Assembly (NCBI GenBank): GCA_963977005.1
Contig: CAXBMQ010000023.1
Location: 1-64,000, forward strand
DNA: 64,000 nt
Origin: CAXBCP01 sp963977005
Lineage (GTDB): Bacteria; Pseudomonadota; Alphaproteobacteria; MPNO01; UBA830
Direction: 5' to 3'
Under the pieces are notes generated by a model. The model ran no database searches, was not told where the DNA came from, and saw only the letters and a list, made by a program, of their open reading frames with translations. Numbering within the stretch: the first letter of the stretch is position 1; each line of letters begins with the position of its first letter. Below, one piece after another: positions 53,524 through 62,813 of the stretch. A program made the translations under genes and the position numbers.

Positions 53524-53560
53524 CGTCATCCCGGCGCATGGCCGGGATGACGCATTTTTT
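53524..53560 (+). terminator. Rho-independent terminator formed by a GTCATCC palindrome
   Basis: CGTCATCCCGGC and GCCGGGATGACG (53524-53535, 53541-53552) make a perfect 12-base-pair stem with loop GCATG, followed by CA and six T residues. It also shares the GTCATCC form with palindromes at 5278 and 12423. Confidence 0.85.
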
Positions 53561-53571
53561 CCAGTTTCGCC

Positions 53572-54462
53572 TCAGTCGCCCTGAACCACAGGGTTCACCA
53601 GCTTGCCGATACCGCCGATTTCGATGGTCACCGTGTCGCCCGCCTTCAGGCGTCCGCCATAGGGGGCACCGACGCCTGACGGCGTGCCGGTTGCGATGAC
53701 ATCGCCCGGGCGCAGTGTCATGCGGGCGCTGATATATTCGATCTGCTCGTTGATGTTGAAAAACAGGTATTTCGAATTCGAATCCTGTTTCAGTTCGTCA
53801 TTCACCCAGAGCTTGATATCGACATCGTGCGGGTCCGGAATATCCGCGGCCGATACCATCCATGGCCCCATCGGCCCGGAACCGTCGAAGTTCTTGTGGG
53901 CGAACCAGTGCACGTTGAACGTCCTGCCGACCGGCTTCATGTCGCGCGCCGAGAGATCGTTGAAAATCGTGTAGCCCGCGATGTATTCCAGCGCATCCGC
54001 CGCCTTCACGTTTCGTGCCGGCTTGCCGATGACGACGGCGAGTTCCGCTTCCCAGTCGATGAAGTCCGATACGGCGGGCAGTCGGATATCCGCGCCGGGA
54101 CCGATGACGCATTGCGGACCCGCCTTCAGGAAGAAATACGGGTGTGTATCTTCCTTCACCAGCTGCTTGCCGCCGGACATTTCCTTCTGATGATCGACAT
54201 AGTTGGCCGCCGCATTGTAAACCACGGGCGGGACCACAGGCGCCATCAGCTGTACATCCGCCAGCGGGCGCGATTGATGCGATGCCGCATCGTCGGCGAT
54301 CTTCGCCATTTTCGCGTGATTGGCGTCCCAGTCCTGGAACATGTCCCAGGTGGAACCGTGCAGGCCGGCGGTAGCGAGATCGATTACATCGTCGCCAACA
54401 AGAATACCCGGGCGCGGCGTCCCGTCTGCCCCTGCGTAATTGAGAAGTCTGAAACCGGCCAT
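53572..54462 (-). CDS. FAH-family hydrolase
   Basis: A 296-residue protein with VVPPVVYNAAANYVDHQKEM, WEAELAVVIGKPARNVKAADALEYIAGYTIFNDLSARD and GDVIATGTPSGVGAPYGGRLKAGDTV, the fumarylacetoacetate-hydrolase fold with the metal Glu pair. It probably hydrolyses a C-C bond or isomerises a dienoate. GAGGGAG precedes the ATG. It is divergent from the UbiD gene across 150 bases. Confidence 0.88.
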   Translation of the reverse strand: MAGFRLLNYAGADGTPRPGILVGDDVIDLATAGLHGSTWDMFQDWDANHAKMAKIADDAASHQSRPLADVQLMAPVVPPVVYNAAANYVDHQKEMSGGKQLVKEDTHPYFFLKAGPQCVIGPGADIRLPAVSDFIDWEAELAVVIGKPARNVKAADALEYIAGYTIFNDLSARDMKPVGRTFNVHWFAHKNFDGSGPMGPWMVSAADIPDPHDVDIKLWVNDELKQDSNSKYLFFNINEQIEYISARMTLRPGDVIATGTPSGVGAPYGGRLKAGDTVTIEIGGIGKLVNPVVQGD

Positions 54463-54612
54463 TCTGAATGCTCCCTCGGTTATTGGTGGTTATCTCTGTT
54501 TTCGCCCTTAAACGGACGTATTGCAATATCCGAACCGTGCGATGCAATTGCGCCGCTTGACCCCCGCGCGTGAAGAATCGATTGTCTCACCTTACGCAAT
54601 CGGAGACAGCAC

Positions 54613-56049
54613 GTGGCAAACAAAGACCTTCGGAATTTCCTTGAAGAAATCGAGAAAATCGGTGAGCTGAAAAACATCAGCGGCGCCGAGACGGAAGAGG
54701 ATATCGGCGGCATCGTCGATATGTATATGCGCGATCTTGATAATCCGGCTGTGCTGTTTGACGACGTTCCCGGATTCCCCAAGGGTCACAGGGTGCTGGC
54801 CAACATCATCATGTCACGCCCACGCTGCGCCATCGCCCTCGGCCTGCCGCCGGAATCCACCGAAGAAGACCTGATCAAATGGTGGCGACATTACCTTGGC
54901 GATGCGCCGAACCATGAGCCGGTCGAGGTGAATGGCGGCCCGCTGGTTGAGAATGTGACCGAGGGCGAAGCCGTCAATATCCAGGGACTGCCGTCGCCGA
55001 AATGGCATGAACACGATGGCGGCAATTTCATCGGCACCGGCTGTATCGTGGCGATGCGCGACCCTGATACGGGCTGGGTCAATTACGGCACCTACCGCGT
55101 TCAGGCGCATGAGCCCCGTGTCGCCACCGTCATGATGTCGCCCGGCAAGCATGCCCGCCTCATCATGAAAAAATATCACGACCGCGGCGAAAAATGCCCG
55201 GTCGCCGTGGTGGCCGGCGTACACCCGGTAATGTTCATGATCGGCGGCTTCGAAGTGCCATATGAGAAAAACGAGCTCGACGTGGTCGGCGGAATCTTCG
55301 GCGAGTCGGTCGAGGTCATCAACATGCCGAAGACCGGCCTGCCGGTACCGGCCAGCGCGGAAATCGCCTTCGAAGGCTTTATCGATGTCGATGACGAGCG
55401 CATGGAAGGCCCGCTCGGCGAGTGGACCGGCTATTATGCTGGCGGCGCCCGGCCCGAGCCGGTCATCCAGATCGAAACCCTGATGCACCGGGACAATCCC
55501 GTTATCACGGGCGCCATTCCTGCCGTACCGCCGAACGACAACACCTATTACATGGGCGCCTATCGCGCCGCCGCTGTCTGGAACCAGCTCGAAGCGGCCG
55601 GTATTCCCGGCGTCCAGGGTGTTTACGCCCATGAAGCCGGCGGCAGCCGCATGTGGCTGACGGTATCGATCAAGGCGATGTATGGCGGCCATTCGAAACA
55701 GGCCGGCCTGATCGCCTCGCAATGCCATGCGGGCGCCTATGCCAACCGCTGGGTGATCGTGGTCGATGACGATATCGATCCGTCGAACATGAACGATGTC
55801 GTCTGGGCAATGTGCACGCGCCACGATCCGCGCGAAGGCATCGATATCATCAACGGCTGCTGGAGCACCCATCTCGACCCGATGTGCTACGACGACGATA
55901 ATGACCGCCGGAATTCGCGGGTGGTCGTCGATGCCTGCCGGCCGTTCAACCGGCGCGATTCCTTTCCCGCCGTCGCCCGATCGTCGAAGGAACTCGACGA
56001 CCGTATCCGGGCGAAATACAGCGCCGACCTGCCGGAAAAATACAGATGA
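54613..56049 (+). CDS. UbiD-family decarboxylase, GTG start
   Basis: A 478-residue prenylated-FMN-dependent (de)carboxylase. DLRNFLEEIEKIGELKNISGAETEEDIGGI is the typical start; HDGGNFIGTGCIVAMRDPDTGWVNYGTYRVQAH and AEIAFEGFIDVDDERMEGPLGEWTGYY carry the Arg and Glu residues of the active site. Members act on aromatic or alpha,beta-unsaturated acids. No ubiX flavin prenyltransferase is in the window. GGAGA precedes the GTG. Its stop overlaps the next gene (ATGA). Confidence 0.92.
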   Translation: MANKDLRNFLEEIEKIGELKNISGAETEEDIGGIVDMYMRDLDNPAVLFDDVPGFPKGHRVLANIIMSRPRCAIALGLPPESTEEDLIKWWRHYLGDAPNHEPVEVNGGPLVENVTEGEAVNIQGLPSPKWHEHDGGNFIGTGCIVAMRDPDTGWVNYGTYRVQAHEPRVATVMMSPGKHARLIMKKYHDRGEKCPVAVVAGVHPVMFMIGGFEVPYEKNELDVVGGIFGESVEVINMPKTGLPVPASAEIAFEGFIDVDDERMEGPLGEWTGYYAGGARPEPVIQIETLMHRDNPVITGAIPAVPPNDNTYYMGAYRAAAVWNQLEAAGIPGVQGVYAHEAGGSRMWLTVSIKAMYGGHSKQAGLIASQCHAGAYANRWVIVVDDDIDPSNMNDVVWAMCTRHDPREGIDIINGCWSTHLDPMCYDDDNDRRNSRVVVDACRPFNRRDSFPAVARSSKELDDRIRAKYSADLPEKYR

Positions 56050-56816
56050 CGGACTGGGTCCGGTTCGAACGGAACGGAGAAACCGGCTTCGGCACGCTCG
56101 TCGCCGATGCCGTCGCGGTGTTCGAGGGCGACATGTTCGGTATCGCAACGCCGACCGGCGAAGCGCTAACCCTGTCGGATATCAACCTGCTGCCGCCCTG
56201 CGTACCGTCAAAGATCGTCGCATTGTGGAACAATTCGAAATCCGCGGCGGAAAAGCAGGGGCTTGAACAGCCGGAAGACCCTCTGTTTTTCCTGAAAGGC
56301 CCGAACACCTACCTGGCGCCGGGCGCTGCCATCCGCAAGCCGGAATCCTATGACGGCCGCGTAATTTACGAAGCCGAGCTTGGCATCGTGATCGGCAAAG
56401 CCTGCAAGGATGCCGATGCGGCGGCCGCCGCCGAGAGCATCTTCGGCTATACCTGTGTGAACGATGTCACCGCGCTGCAGGTGCTGGACTCGGACCCTAC
56501 CTTCCCGCAATGGGCGCGCGCGAAGGGCTATGACACGTTCGGCCCGTTCGGCCCGGTGATCGCGACCGAGATCGATCTCGCTACGGCAACGATCCGCGCA
56601 GAACTGAACGGGCGCGAACGGCAGAACTATCCGGTCAGCGACCTGTTCCTGCAGCCCACCGACCTGGTCAGCCGCCTGTCGCACTTCATGACGTTAGAGG
56701 CCGGCGATATCGTGTCCTGCGGTACCGGCCCCGGCGCCCTGCCAATGAAACCGGGTGCGACCATCGATGTGATTATCGACGGCATCGGCACGCTCTCGAA
56801 TACCTACGAAGACTAG
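56046..56816 (+). CDS. FAH-family hydrolase coupled to UbiD
   Basis: A 256-residue acylpyruvase-type FAH protein: LPPCVPSKIVALWNNSKSAAEKQG, YEAELGIVIGKACKDADAAAAAESIFGYTCVNDVTALQ with the metal Glu pair, and GDIVSCGTGPGALPMKPGATI. The catalytic lid lacks the common His of acylpyruvases (NNSKSA where NYxxH is usual), so activity may differ. It overlaps ubiD and is followed by a transporter gene. Confidence 0.86.
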   Translation: MTDWVRFERNGETGFGTLVADAVAVFEGDMFGIATPTGEALTLSDINLLPPCVPSKIVALWNNSKSAAEKQGLEQPEDPLFFLKGPNTYLAPGAAIRKPESYDGRVIYEAELGIVIGKACKDADAAAAAESIFGYTCVNDVTALQVLDSDPTFPQWARAKGYDTFGPFGPVIATEIDLATATIRAELNGRERQNYPVSDLFLQPTDLVSRLSHFMTLEAGDIVSCGTGPGALPMKPGATIDVIIDGIGTLSNTYED

Positions 56817-56819
56817 ACC

Positions 56820-57746
56820 ATGCCCCGTAACCGGCTGATCGGATTTCTCACCAGCCCCTACGTCGTGCTGAGCTTCGCTATTCTGTGCTGGGGCGGCAAT
56901 TTCGTCGCGGCCCGGCTGGCCAACGCGGATATCCCGCCGGTTGCCCTTTCCTTCTGGCGGCACACATTCGCGGCGCTGCTGGTGATACCGTTCATCCTGC
57001 CGCTGCTCCGCACCGACTGGCCGAATATCCGCGCCAATCTCGCCAATTTCGCGCTGATGGGACTGTTGCTCGCCATCGGCAATACGCTGGTCTACTTCGC
57101 CGTCCTGCATACGACCGTTATCAACGCCGCCCTCATCAATTCGGGCGTGCCGGTCGCAGCGGTCGCGTTTTCGTGGCTGATCCTGCGCGACGTGATCAAC
57201 CGGTGGCAGGCGATCGGTATTCTGGTTGCGATCGCGGGCATCGTCATGGTGGTGACAAAGGCGCAGCTCGGCGTGTTGCTGAAGCTGGAATTCGGCTGGG
57301 GCGATCTGTATATGCTGCTCGCGGTCATCAGCTGGGCGCTTTACATGGTGCTGCTGAAACGGGCCTCGATTAAAATTTCAGGATGGAGCCTGCTGACGGT
57401 TCTGTCCGCCGTCGGCGCGCTCTGGTTGGTGCCGGCCTACGCTCTTGAGATCAACTTCGGTCATACGATGGAATGGACCGGACTCACGCTTGTCAGCCTC
57501 GGCTACGTGACACTGTTCAGCACCATCATCGCCTGGGTCTGCTGGAACAGCGGCACGCTGCGCATCGGCCCCAACCGGGCATCGGCCTTCATGTGCCTGC
57601 ACCCCATTTTCGGCCCCGTGCTGGGCATGATCTTTTTTGGTGAAATCCTCCGCCCCTATCACGGGGTCGGCACGATCCTCGTGCTGGCCGGCGTGATCAT
57701 GGTCTCGCGCGCCTATGCCGCTAAACCGCCGGCAAAAACCGGCTGA
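56820..57746 (+). CDS. EamA/DMT-superfamily transporter
   Basis: A 308-residue membrane protein with about ten helices in two EamA repeats: LSFAILCWGGNFVAARLANADIPPVALSFWRHTFAALL and VISWALYMVLLKRASIKISGWSLLTVLS. It would move a small metabolite or acid. It starts three bases after the FAH stop, so it belongs to the UbiD operon. Confidence 0.9.
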   Translation: MPRNRLIGFLTSPYVVLSFAILCWGGNFVAARLANADIPPVALSFWRHTFAALLVIPFILPLLRTDWPNIRANLANFALMGLLLAIGNTLVYFAVLHTTVINAALINSGVPVAAVAFSWLILRDVINRWQAIGILVAIAGIVMVVTKAQLGVLLKLEFGWGDLYMLLAVISWALYMVLLKRASIKISGWSLLTVLSAVGALWLVPAYALEINFGHTMEWTGLTLVSLGYVTLFSTIIAWVCWNSGTLRIGPNRASAFMCLHPIFGPVLGMIFFGEILRPYHGVGTILVLAGVIMVSRAYAAKPPAKTG

Positions 57747-57749
57747 CCT

Positions 57750-58124
57750 TTACGGCTGGTCGGATACGTGGGCCGAGACGATGCGCCAGCCCTCGGGCAT
57801 GCGCACCCAGGTCTGGCTCTGGCGGCTGATGCCCTCCGCCGTGGGACGGGTCGATTCGGTGTTGGCGACCGCGAAATCCCGTCCGAAGGTGACGATATGG
57901 GTGTCCTTCAACGTCCGCACCCATGGCTCGATATCGCGGCTGCGGCGGAAGGCGGACAGAGCGTCATGGCTGACGACCGTGCCGTTCGGACCATAGCGCA
58001 GCGTTTTCTCGTCGTTCCAGAACAGCTCGTCGATCATGTCGACATCGTTGGCCAGCAGCGCTTTCTCATAGGCCATGAAGGCCTCCGTCACTTCGGCGAC
58101 GATTTCGGGAATATTGATTTCCAT
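57750..58124 (-). CDS. HpxZ/AtzH-like SnoaL-fold protein
   Basis: A 124-residue protein: EINIPEIVAEVTEAFMAYEKALLANDVDMIDELFWNDEKTLRYGPN and SRQSQTWVRMPEGWRIVSAHVSDQP. This is the pattern of DUF3225/AtzH, linked to amidases in triazine and oxalurate breakdown (HpxZ). It converges on the transporter gene with three bases between. Exact role unknown. Confidence 0.85.
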   Translation of the reverse strand: MEINIPEIVAEVTEAFMAYEKALLANDVDMIDELFWNDEKTLRYGPNGTVVSHDALSAFRRSRDIEPWVRTLKDTHIVTFGRDFAVANTESTRPTAEGISRQSQTWVRMPEGWRIVSAHVSDQP

Positions 58125-58206
58125 ATCTTGTCCTCTTCGCGTTTGACATCACCCCAGCGGATGATGGACACAGGGTTCACCACAATCGGTCACGGAAGAA
58201 AACCCT

Positions 58207-60021
58207 TTGGCACCTCCGCTGCTTCTCCTGCGCGATATCCACCTGACCTTCGGCGGCACACCGCTACTCGAAGGGGCGGAGCTGTCGGTTTCCGAAGGTG
58301 AACGGCTGTGCCTGATCGGGCGAAACGGGTCGGGCAAATCGACCCTGATGAAGATCGCGACCGGCGAAATGGGGTTCGATGACGGCGAGCGGTTCGTGCA
58401 GCCGGGCGCGACGCTGCGCTACCTGCCGCAGGAGCCGGATTTGTCGGGCTTTGAGACCACGCTGGACTATGTCCGGGCCGGGCTCGAAGCGGGCGACGAT
58501 CCGCAGCGGGCGAACTGGCTGATCGCGCAGCTTGGCCTGACCGGGGAGGAAAACCCGGCTCATCTGTCGGGCGGCGAAGCGCGGCGGTGCGCCCTTGCCC
58601 GCGCGCTGGCACCCGAGCCCGATATCCTGCTTCTGGACGAGCCGACCAACCACCTCGACCTGCCGGTGATCGAATGGCTCGAAAGCGAGCTGAAATCCAT
58701 CCGCTCTGCGCTGGTACTGATCAGCCACGACCGGCGGTTCCTCGAAAACCTGTCGCGGGCCACGGTTTGGCTAAATCAGGGGCGTACCCACAGGCTGGAA
58801 CGCGGGTTCGGCGAATTCGAACCCTGGCGCGAAACCTTCCTCGAAAACGAGGCGCTGGAACGGCACAAGCTGAACCGCAAGATCAGCGCCGAAACCGACT
58901 GGCTTCACAAGGGCGTCACCGCCCGGCGCAAGCGCAATATGGGCCGCCTGCGGGCGCTGTACGATCTTCGCGCCAAGCGACGGAGCGACCGCGGGCCATC
59001 CGGCACCGTCAACATGATGGCAAGTGAAGCGCAAAGTTCGGGCAAGCGGGTCTGCATCGCAAAGAACATCTCCAAGGCCTATGGCGAGAACGTCATCGTC
59101 GATGATTTCTCCACCCTGATCGGCCGTGGCGACCGGATCGGCATCGTCGGGCCGAACGGGGCCGGCAAGACGACCCTGCTGAACATGCTGACCGGCGTAC
59201 TCGAACCGGATGAGGGAAATATCCGCCTTGGCAAGAATCTGGAACTGGAAACCCTCGACCAGCGCCGCGACAGCCTCGACCCGAAAGAAACGCTGTCCGA
59301 TGCCCTGACCGGCGGCGGCGACAAAGTGACAATCAACGGCGAGACGCGCCATGTCATCGGCTATATGAAGGACTTCCTGTTCACGCCGGATCAGGCGCGC
59401 ACGCCCGTCCACGTCCTTTCCGGCGGCGAACGGGGCCGTATCATGCTCGCCCGCGCACTTGCCAAACCGTCCAACCTGCTGGTGCTCGACGAACCGACCA
59501 ACGATCTCGATATCGAAACGCTCGATCTTCTGCAGGAACTGCTCGCCGATTACGCGGGCACCGTCATCCTCGTCAGCCATGACCGCGACTTCCTCGACCG
59601 GGTTGTCACCTCCGTCATCGCGGCGGAAGGCAATGGCAAATGGGTCGAATATGCCGGCGGCTACAGCGATATGATGACCCAGCGTGGCGGCGACCTTGGA
59701 CCGCGGAAATCCGGCGGAAAAACACGGAAAAACGATGCTTCTGAGGAATCGAAAACGCCGAAGGCGAAACCTGCCGCATCGAACAAGATGACCTTCAGGG
59801 ACAAGCACGCGCTGGAAACACTGCCCGCGCGGATGGAAGAGATTCAAAAGGAAATCGATGCGCATCAGGCCACGATGGCCGATCCGGACCTGTTCAGATC
59901 GGATCCCGCCAGGTTCGATGCGACCGCGAAGGCCATGCAGGATGCCGAAACCGCCCTTGCTGCAGCCGAAGAACAATGGCTGGAACTGGAAATGAAGCGC
60001 GAAGAACTCGAATCCGGCTGA
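58207..60021 (+). CDS. ABC-F family ATPase (Uup-like), TTG start
   Basis: A 604-residue soluble protein with two ATPase domains: GRNGSGKSTLMKI, LSGGEARRCALARAL, ILLLDEPTNHLDL and GPNGAGKTTLLNML, LSGGERGRIMLARAL, LLVLDEPTNDLDI, joined by the ABC-F linker and ending in a charged coiled coil (LPARMEEIQKEIDAHQ...). Ribosome-associated or DNA-structure roles are known for Uup-type members. TTG 58207 matches the expected N-terminus (LLLLRDIHLTFGG); GGAAG lies upstream. Confidence 0.92.
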   Translation: MAPPLLLLRDIHLTFGGTPLLEGAELSVSEGERLCLIGRNGSGKSTLMKIATGEMGFDDGERFVQPGATLRYLPQEPDLSGFETTLDYVRAGLEAGDDPQRANWLIAQLGLTGEENPAHLSGGEARRCALARALAPEPDILLLDEPTNHLDLPVIEWLESELKSIRSALVLISHDRRFLENLSRATVWLNQGRTHRLERGFGEFEPWRETFLENEALERHKLNRKISAETDWLHKGVTARRKRNMGRLRALYDLRAKRRSDRGPSGTVNMMASEAQSSGKRVCIAKNISKAYGENVIVDDFSTLIGRGDRIGIVGPNGAGKTTLLNMLTGVLEPDEGNIRLGKNLELETLDQRRDSLDPKETLSDALTGGGDKVTINGETRHVIGYMKDFLFTPDQARTPVHVLSGGERGRIMLARALAKPSNLLVLDEPTNDLDIETLDLLQELLADYAGTVILVSHDRDFLDRVVTSVIAAEGNGKWVEYAGGYSDMMTQRGGDLGPRKSGGKTRKNDASEESKTPKAKPAASNKMTFRDKHALETLPARMEEIQKEIDAHQATMADPDLFRSDPARFDATAKAMQDAETALAAAEEQWLELEMKREELESG

Positions 60022-60095
60022 TTTCCGCCGCATTTTCGCCCAATTAAACCCTCCACGCCATCGCCCGAATCACGGCAACCGCGTAGACTGGCGAT

Positions 60096-61931
60096 ATGAC
60101 CTTACCGGCGACCCAAACCCTTATCGAATCTGGCGACAAGTATAGCGTCCTGAAGGATGTCTTCGGTTTCGATACCTTCCGGCCCGGCCAGGAAGAAGTT
60201 GTCGACACGCTTCTGGCGGGCGGCAATATCCTGACCGTCATGCCGACGGGATCGGGCAAATCGCTCTGTTTCCAGATACCGTCGCTGGTCACCGGCGGTC
60301 TGACGATCGTCGTCTCGCCGCTGGTCGCCCTGATGGAAGACCAGGTCGCCGCCCTCAAACTGGCAGGTGTTGCCGCCGATACCATCAATTCTTCGCGCTC
60401 GCGCGAAGACAACGTCGCATCGTGGCGCCGGGCGGCGGCGGGTGAGACGCGCCTTCTTTACATGGCGCCCGAACGGCTGATGACAGAGCGCATGCTGGCC
60501 GCGCTGGCGAAGCTCGACATCCGGCTCTTCGCGGTCGACGAAGCGCATTGCATTTCGCAGTGGGGGCCCGCGTTCCGCCCCGAATACGAACAGCTGTCGC
60601 AGCTTCGCATCGCTTTTCCCGGCATACCTATTGCCGCCCTGACCGCGACCGCCGACGCGGTGACCCGCGACGACATCGTTGCCCGGCTGTTCGACGGAGA
60701 CGCCAAATCGGTGGTCCTCGGCTTCGACCGCCCCAATATCAAGCTGTCGGTCGAGATGAAGCGGGAATGGAAGCGCCAGATGATCGACTTCGTCGAACGG
60801 CATCGGGGCGAAAGCGGCATCGTCTATTGCCTGTCACGGAAACGGACGGAGGAAGCGGCCCAGTATCTGCGCGACCATGGCGTCAATGCGCTTGCCTATC
60901 ATGCGGGCATGGATGCCGGAATCCGTCAGTCGCACCAGAATGCGTTCATGACCGACCCGGGGGTTGTCGTCGTCGCCACCATCGCGTTTGGCATGGGGAT
61001 CGACAAATCGGACGTGCGATTCGTCTTGCATGTCGATTTACCCGGCAGCGTCGAGGCGTATTACCAGGAAATCGGCCGTGCCGGGCGCGACGGGGCGAAT
61101 GCCGAGGCCCACATGATTTACGGGCTGCAGGATATCCGGATGCGGCGAATGTTCATCGAGGACGAGGAGTCAGGCGACGACCGCAAACGCCGCGAACACA
61201 AACGGCTCGATGCACTGGTCGGGTATTGCGAAGCACCCGAATGCCGCCGCCGGTCGCTGCTGGCCTATTTCGGCGAGCAGATCGAGGCCTGCGGCAATTG
61301 CGATGTCTGCATCGACCCGGTCGAAATGGCGGACGGTACCGAACTTGGCCGGAAAGTGCTCACAGCCGTCGAAGGATCGGGCCAGCTTTATGGCGGCGCC
61401 CATATCATCGATATCCTGCGCGGCATGCAGTCCGAGAAACTGCTCAAGGCCGGCCATGACAAGCTGCCCGCCTATGGCACCGGCGCGGAGCTGCGCAAGC
61501 CGGAATGGCAGTCGATCATTCGCCAGTTGGTTGCCGCCGGTTTCCTGAAACTGGACGTACAGGGTTATGGCGGGCTTGCGATCACGCCGAAAGGCCAGGA
61601 CCTGATGCGCGGCGAGGAAAGCTTCCGGTACCGCCAGGACACGCTCAAAAAATCGCGCGCCGCGAAACGTCGGGTGCGCGATCTGGCGGCGGATGCCGAC
61701 CTGCCCGAAGCGGATACCGGATTGTTGACGGCGCTGCGCGCACTGCGTCTGTCTTTTGCGAAGGAACGCGGCGTGCCCGCCTACGTCGTCTTTACCGACC
61801 GTACACTGGTCGATATGGCCCGGCGCAAACCGGCCACGATCGACGAATTCGCCGAAGTACACGGGGTCGGCGCCGCAAAACTGCGCGATTTTGCGGAGCC
61901 GTTTCTCGCGGCGATCAACGCAAGCGAATAG
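60096..61931 (+). CDS. recQ: ATP-dependent DNA helicase RecQ
   Basis: A 611-residue 3'-5' helicase. Motif I is VMPTGSGKSLCFQIPS, II is DEAHCISQWG, and VI is YYQEIGRAGRDG. The RQC zinc site is CEAPECRRRSLLAYFGEQIEACGNCDVC, a winged helix follows, and the C-terminus (DLPEADTGLLTALRALRLSFAKERGVPAYVVFTDRTLVDMA) is one HRDC domain. Length is normal. It acts in recombination and stalled-fork repair. Confidence 0.97.
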   Translation: MTLPATQTLIESGDKYSVLKDVFGFDTFRPGQEEVVDTLLAGGNILTVMPTGSGKSLCFQIPSLVTGGLTIVVSPLVALMEDQVAALKLAGVAADTINSSRSREDNVASWRRAAAGETRLLYMAPERLMTERMLAALAKLDIRLFAVDEAHCISQWGPAFRPEYEQLSQLRIAFPGIPIAALTATADAVTRDDIVARLFDGDAKSVVLGFDRPNIKLSVEMKREWKRQMIDFVERHRGESGIVYCLSRKRTEEAAQYLRDHGVNALAYHAGMDAGIRQSHQNAFMTDPGVVVVATIAFGMGIDKSDVRFVLHVDLPGSVEAYYQEIGRAGRDGANAEAHMIYGLQDIRMRRMFIEDEESGDDRKRREHKRLDALVGYCEAPECRRRSLLAYFGEQIEACGNCDVCIDPVEMADGTELGRKVLTAVEGSGQLYGGAHIIDILRGMQSEKLLKAGHDKLPAYGTGAELRKPEWQSIIRQLVAAGFLKLDVQGYGGLAITPKGQDLMRGEESFRYRQDTLKKSRAAKRRVRDLAADADLPEADTGLLTALRALRLSFAKERGVPAYVVFTDRTLVDMARRKPATIDEFAEVHGVGAAKLRDFAEPFLAAINASE

Positions 61932-62008
61932 CGACCCCGGTCTGTACGCTGCATTCGCCGGCGTGCTAAAAACCCGAATAACAGGAACGAACGAAATGGG
62001 AAACAGAG

Positions 62009-62809
62009 ATGAAGGTCAGCGTCGGGGATTTTGAAGTCAATTGCGAGGTCGAGGGTGTCGAGGATGGGCCATGGATCACGTTCAGCCATGCGCTCGGCAA
62101 TAATCTGAGCCTGTGGGACGACCAGGTCGAACTGCTCAAGGACCGTTTCCGTATCCTGCGCTACGACCATCGCGGCCATGGCGGGTCCGACGCACCGCCC
62201 GGCCCCTATTCCTTCGACGATCTGATGCAGGACGCCATCGCGCTTCTCGATCATTTCGGGATCGAGAAGACCCACTGGGTCGGCCTGTCGATCGGCGGCA
62301 TGCTGGGCTACGGCATGGCGCAGAACCACGGCGACCGGCTGCTGTCGCTGACCGCCTGCGATTCCCGCCCGGACGCGCCGCCGGATTACGCCGCCTATTT
62401 CCAGTACCGTATCGACACAGCACGGGAAAAAGGCATGGAGGGCGTGGTCGAGCCGACGATCACGCGCTGGTTCACACCGGCGACCGTCGCGGCCAATCCG
62501 CCGTCGCTGGACAAGGTGCGCAATATGTTGCGGTCGACCAACCCGGTCGGCCATGAAGGCTGTTGCGAAGCATTGAAACGCCTCGCCTTCGGGCCGGGCC
62601 TCGGCAAGATCGCCGTCCCGACCCTGATTATCGGCGGAGACGAGGACAAGGGGGCACCGCCCGAGGTGCTGGCCGAAGCCGCCGCCGCGATCCCCGATTG
62701 CCGCCACGTCGTGATCGAAAAGGCGGGCCACATCGCCAATATTGAAAACCCGGCCGCGGTGAACGCCGCCCTTCTGGCGTTTATGGACGAACTGACGGTT
62801 ACGGCGTAA
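62009..62809 (+). CDS. Alpha/beta hydrolase, 3-oxoadipate enol-lactonase-like
   Basis: A 266-residue hydrolase similar to PcaD: ITFSHALGNNLSLWDDQVELLKDRFRILRYDHRGHGGSDAPPGPYSFDDLMQDAIALLDHFGIEKTHWVGLSIGGMLGYGMA with nucleophile Ser in GLSIGG. The acid is probably in IIGGDEDKGAPPEV and the His in EKAGHIANIE. Enol-lactone opening is possible. It is followed after four bases by the split thiamine enzyme, so a lactone or ester of a 2-oxo acid precursor may be its substrate. Confidence 0.85.
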   Translation: MKVSVGDFEVNCEVEGVEDGPWITFSHALGNNLSLWDDQVELLKDRFRILRYDHRGHGGSDAPPGPYSFDDLMQDAIALLDHFGIEKTHWVGLSIGGMLGYGMAQNHGDRLLSLTACDSRPDAPPDYAAYFQYRIDTAREKGMEGVVEPTITRWFTPATVAANPPSLDKVRNMLRSTNPVGHEGCCEALKRLAFGPGLGKIAVPTLIIGGDEDKGAPPEVLAEAAAAIPDCRHVVIEKAGHIANIENPAAVNAALLAFMDELTVTA

Positions 62810-62813
62810 CGCA

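Noticed and set aside
58771..60033. 420-codon minus-strand frame opposite the ABC-F gene
   Set aside because: The plus strand encodes both ATPase domains with all motifs; the reverse frame has no family similarity.
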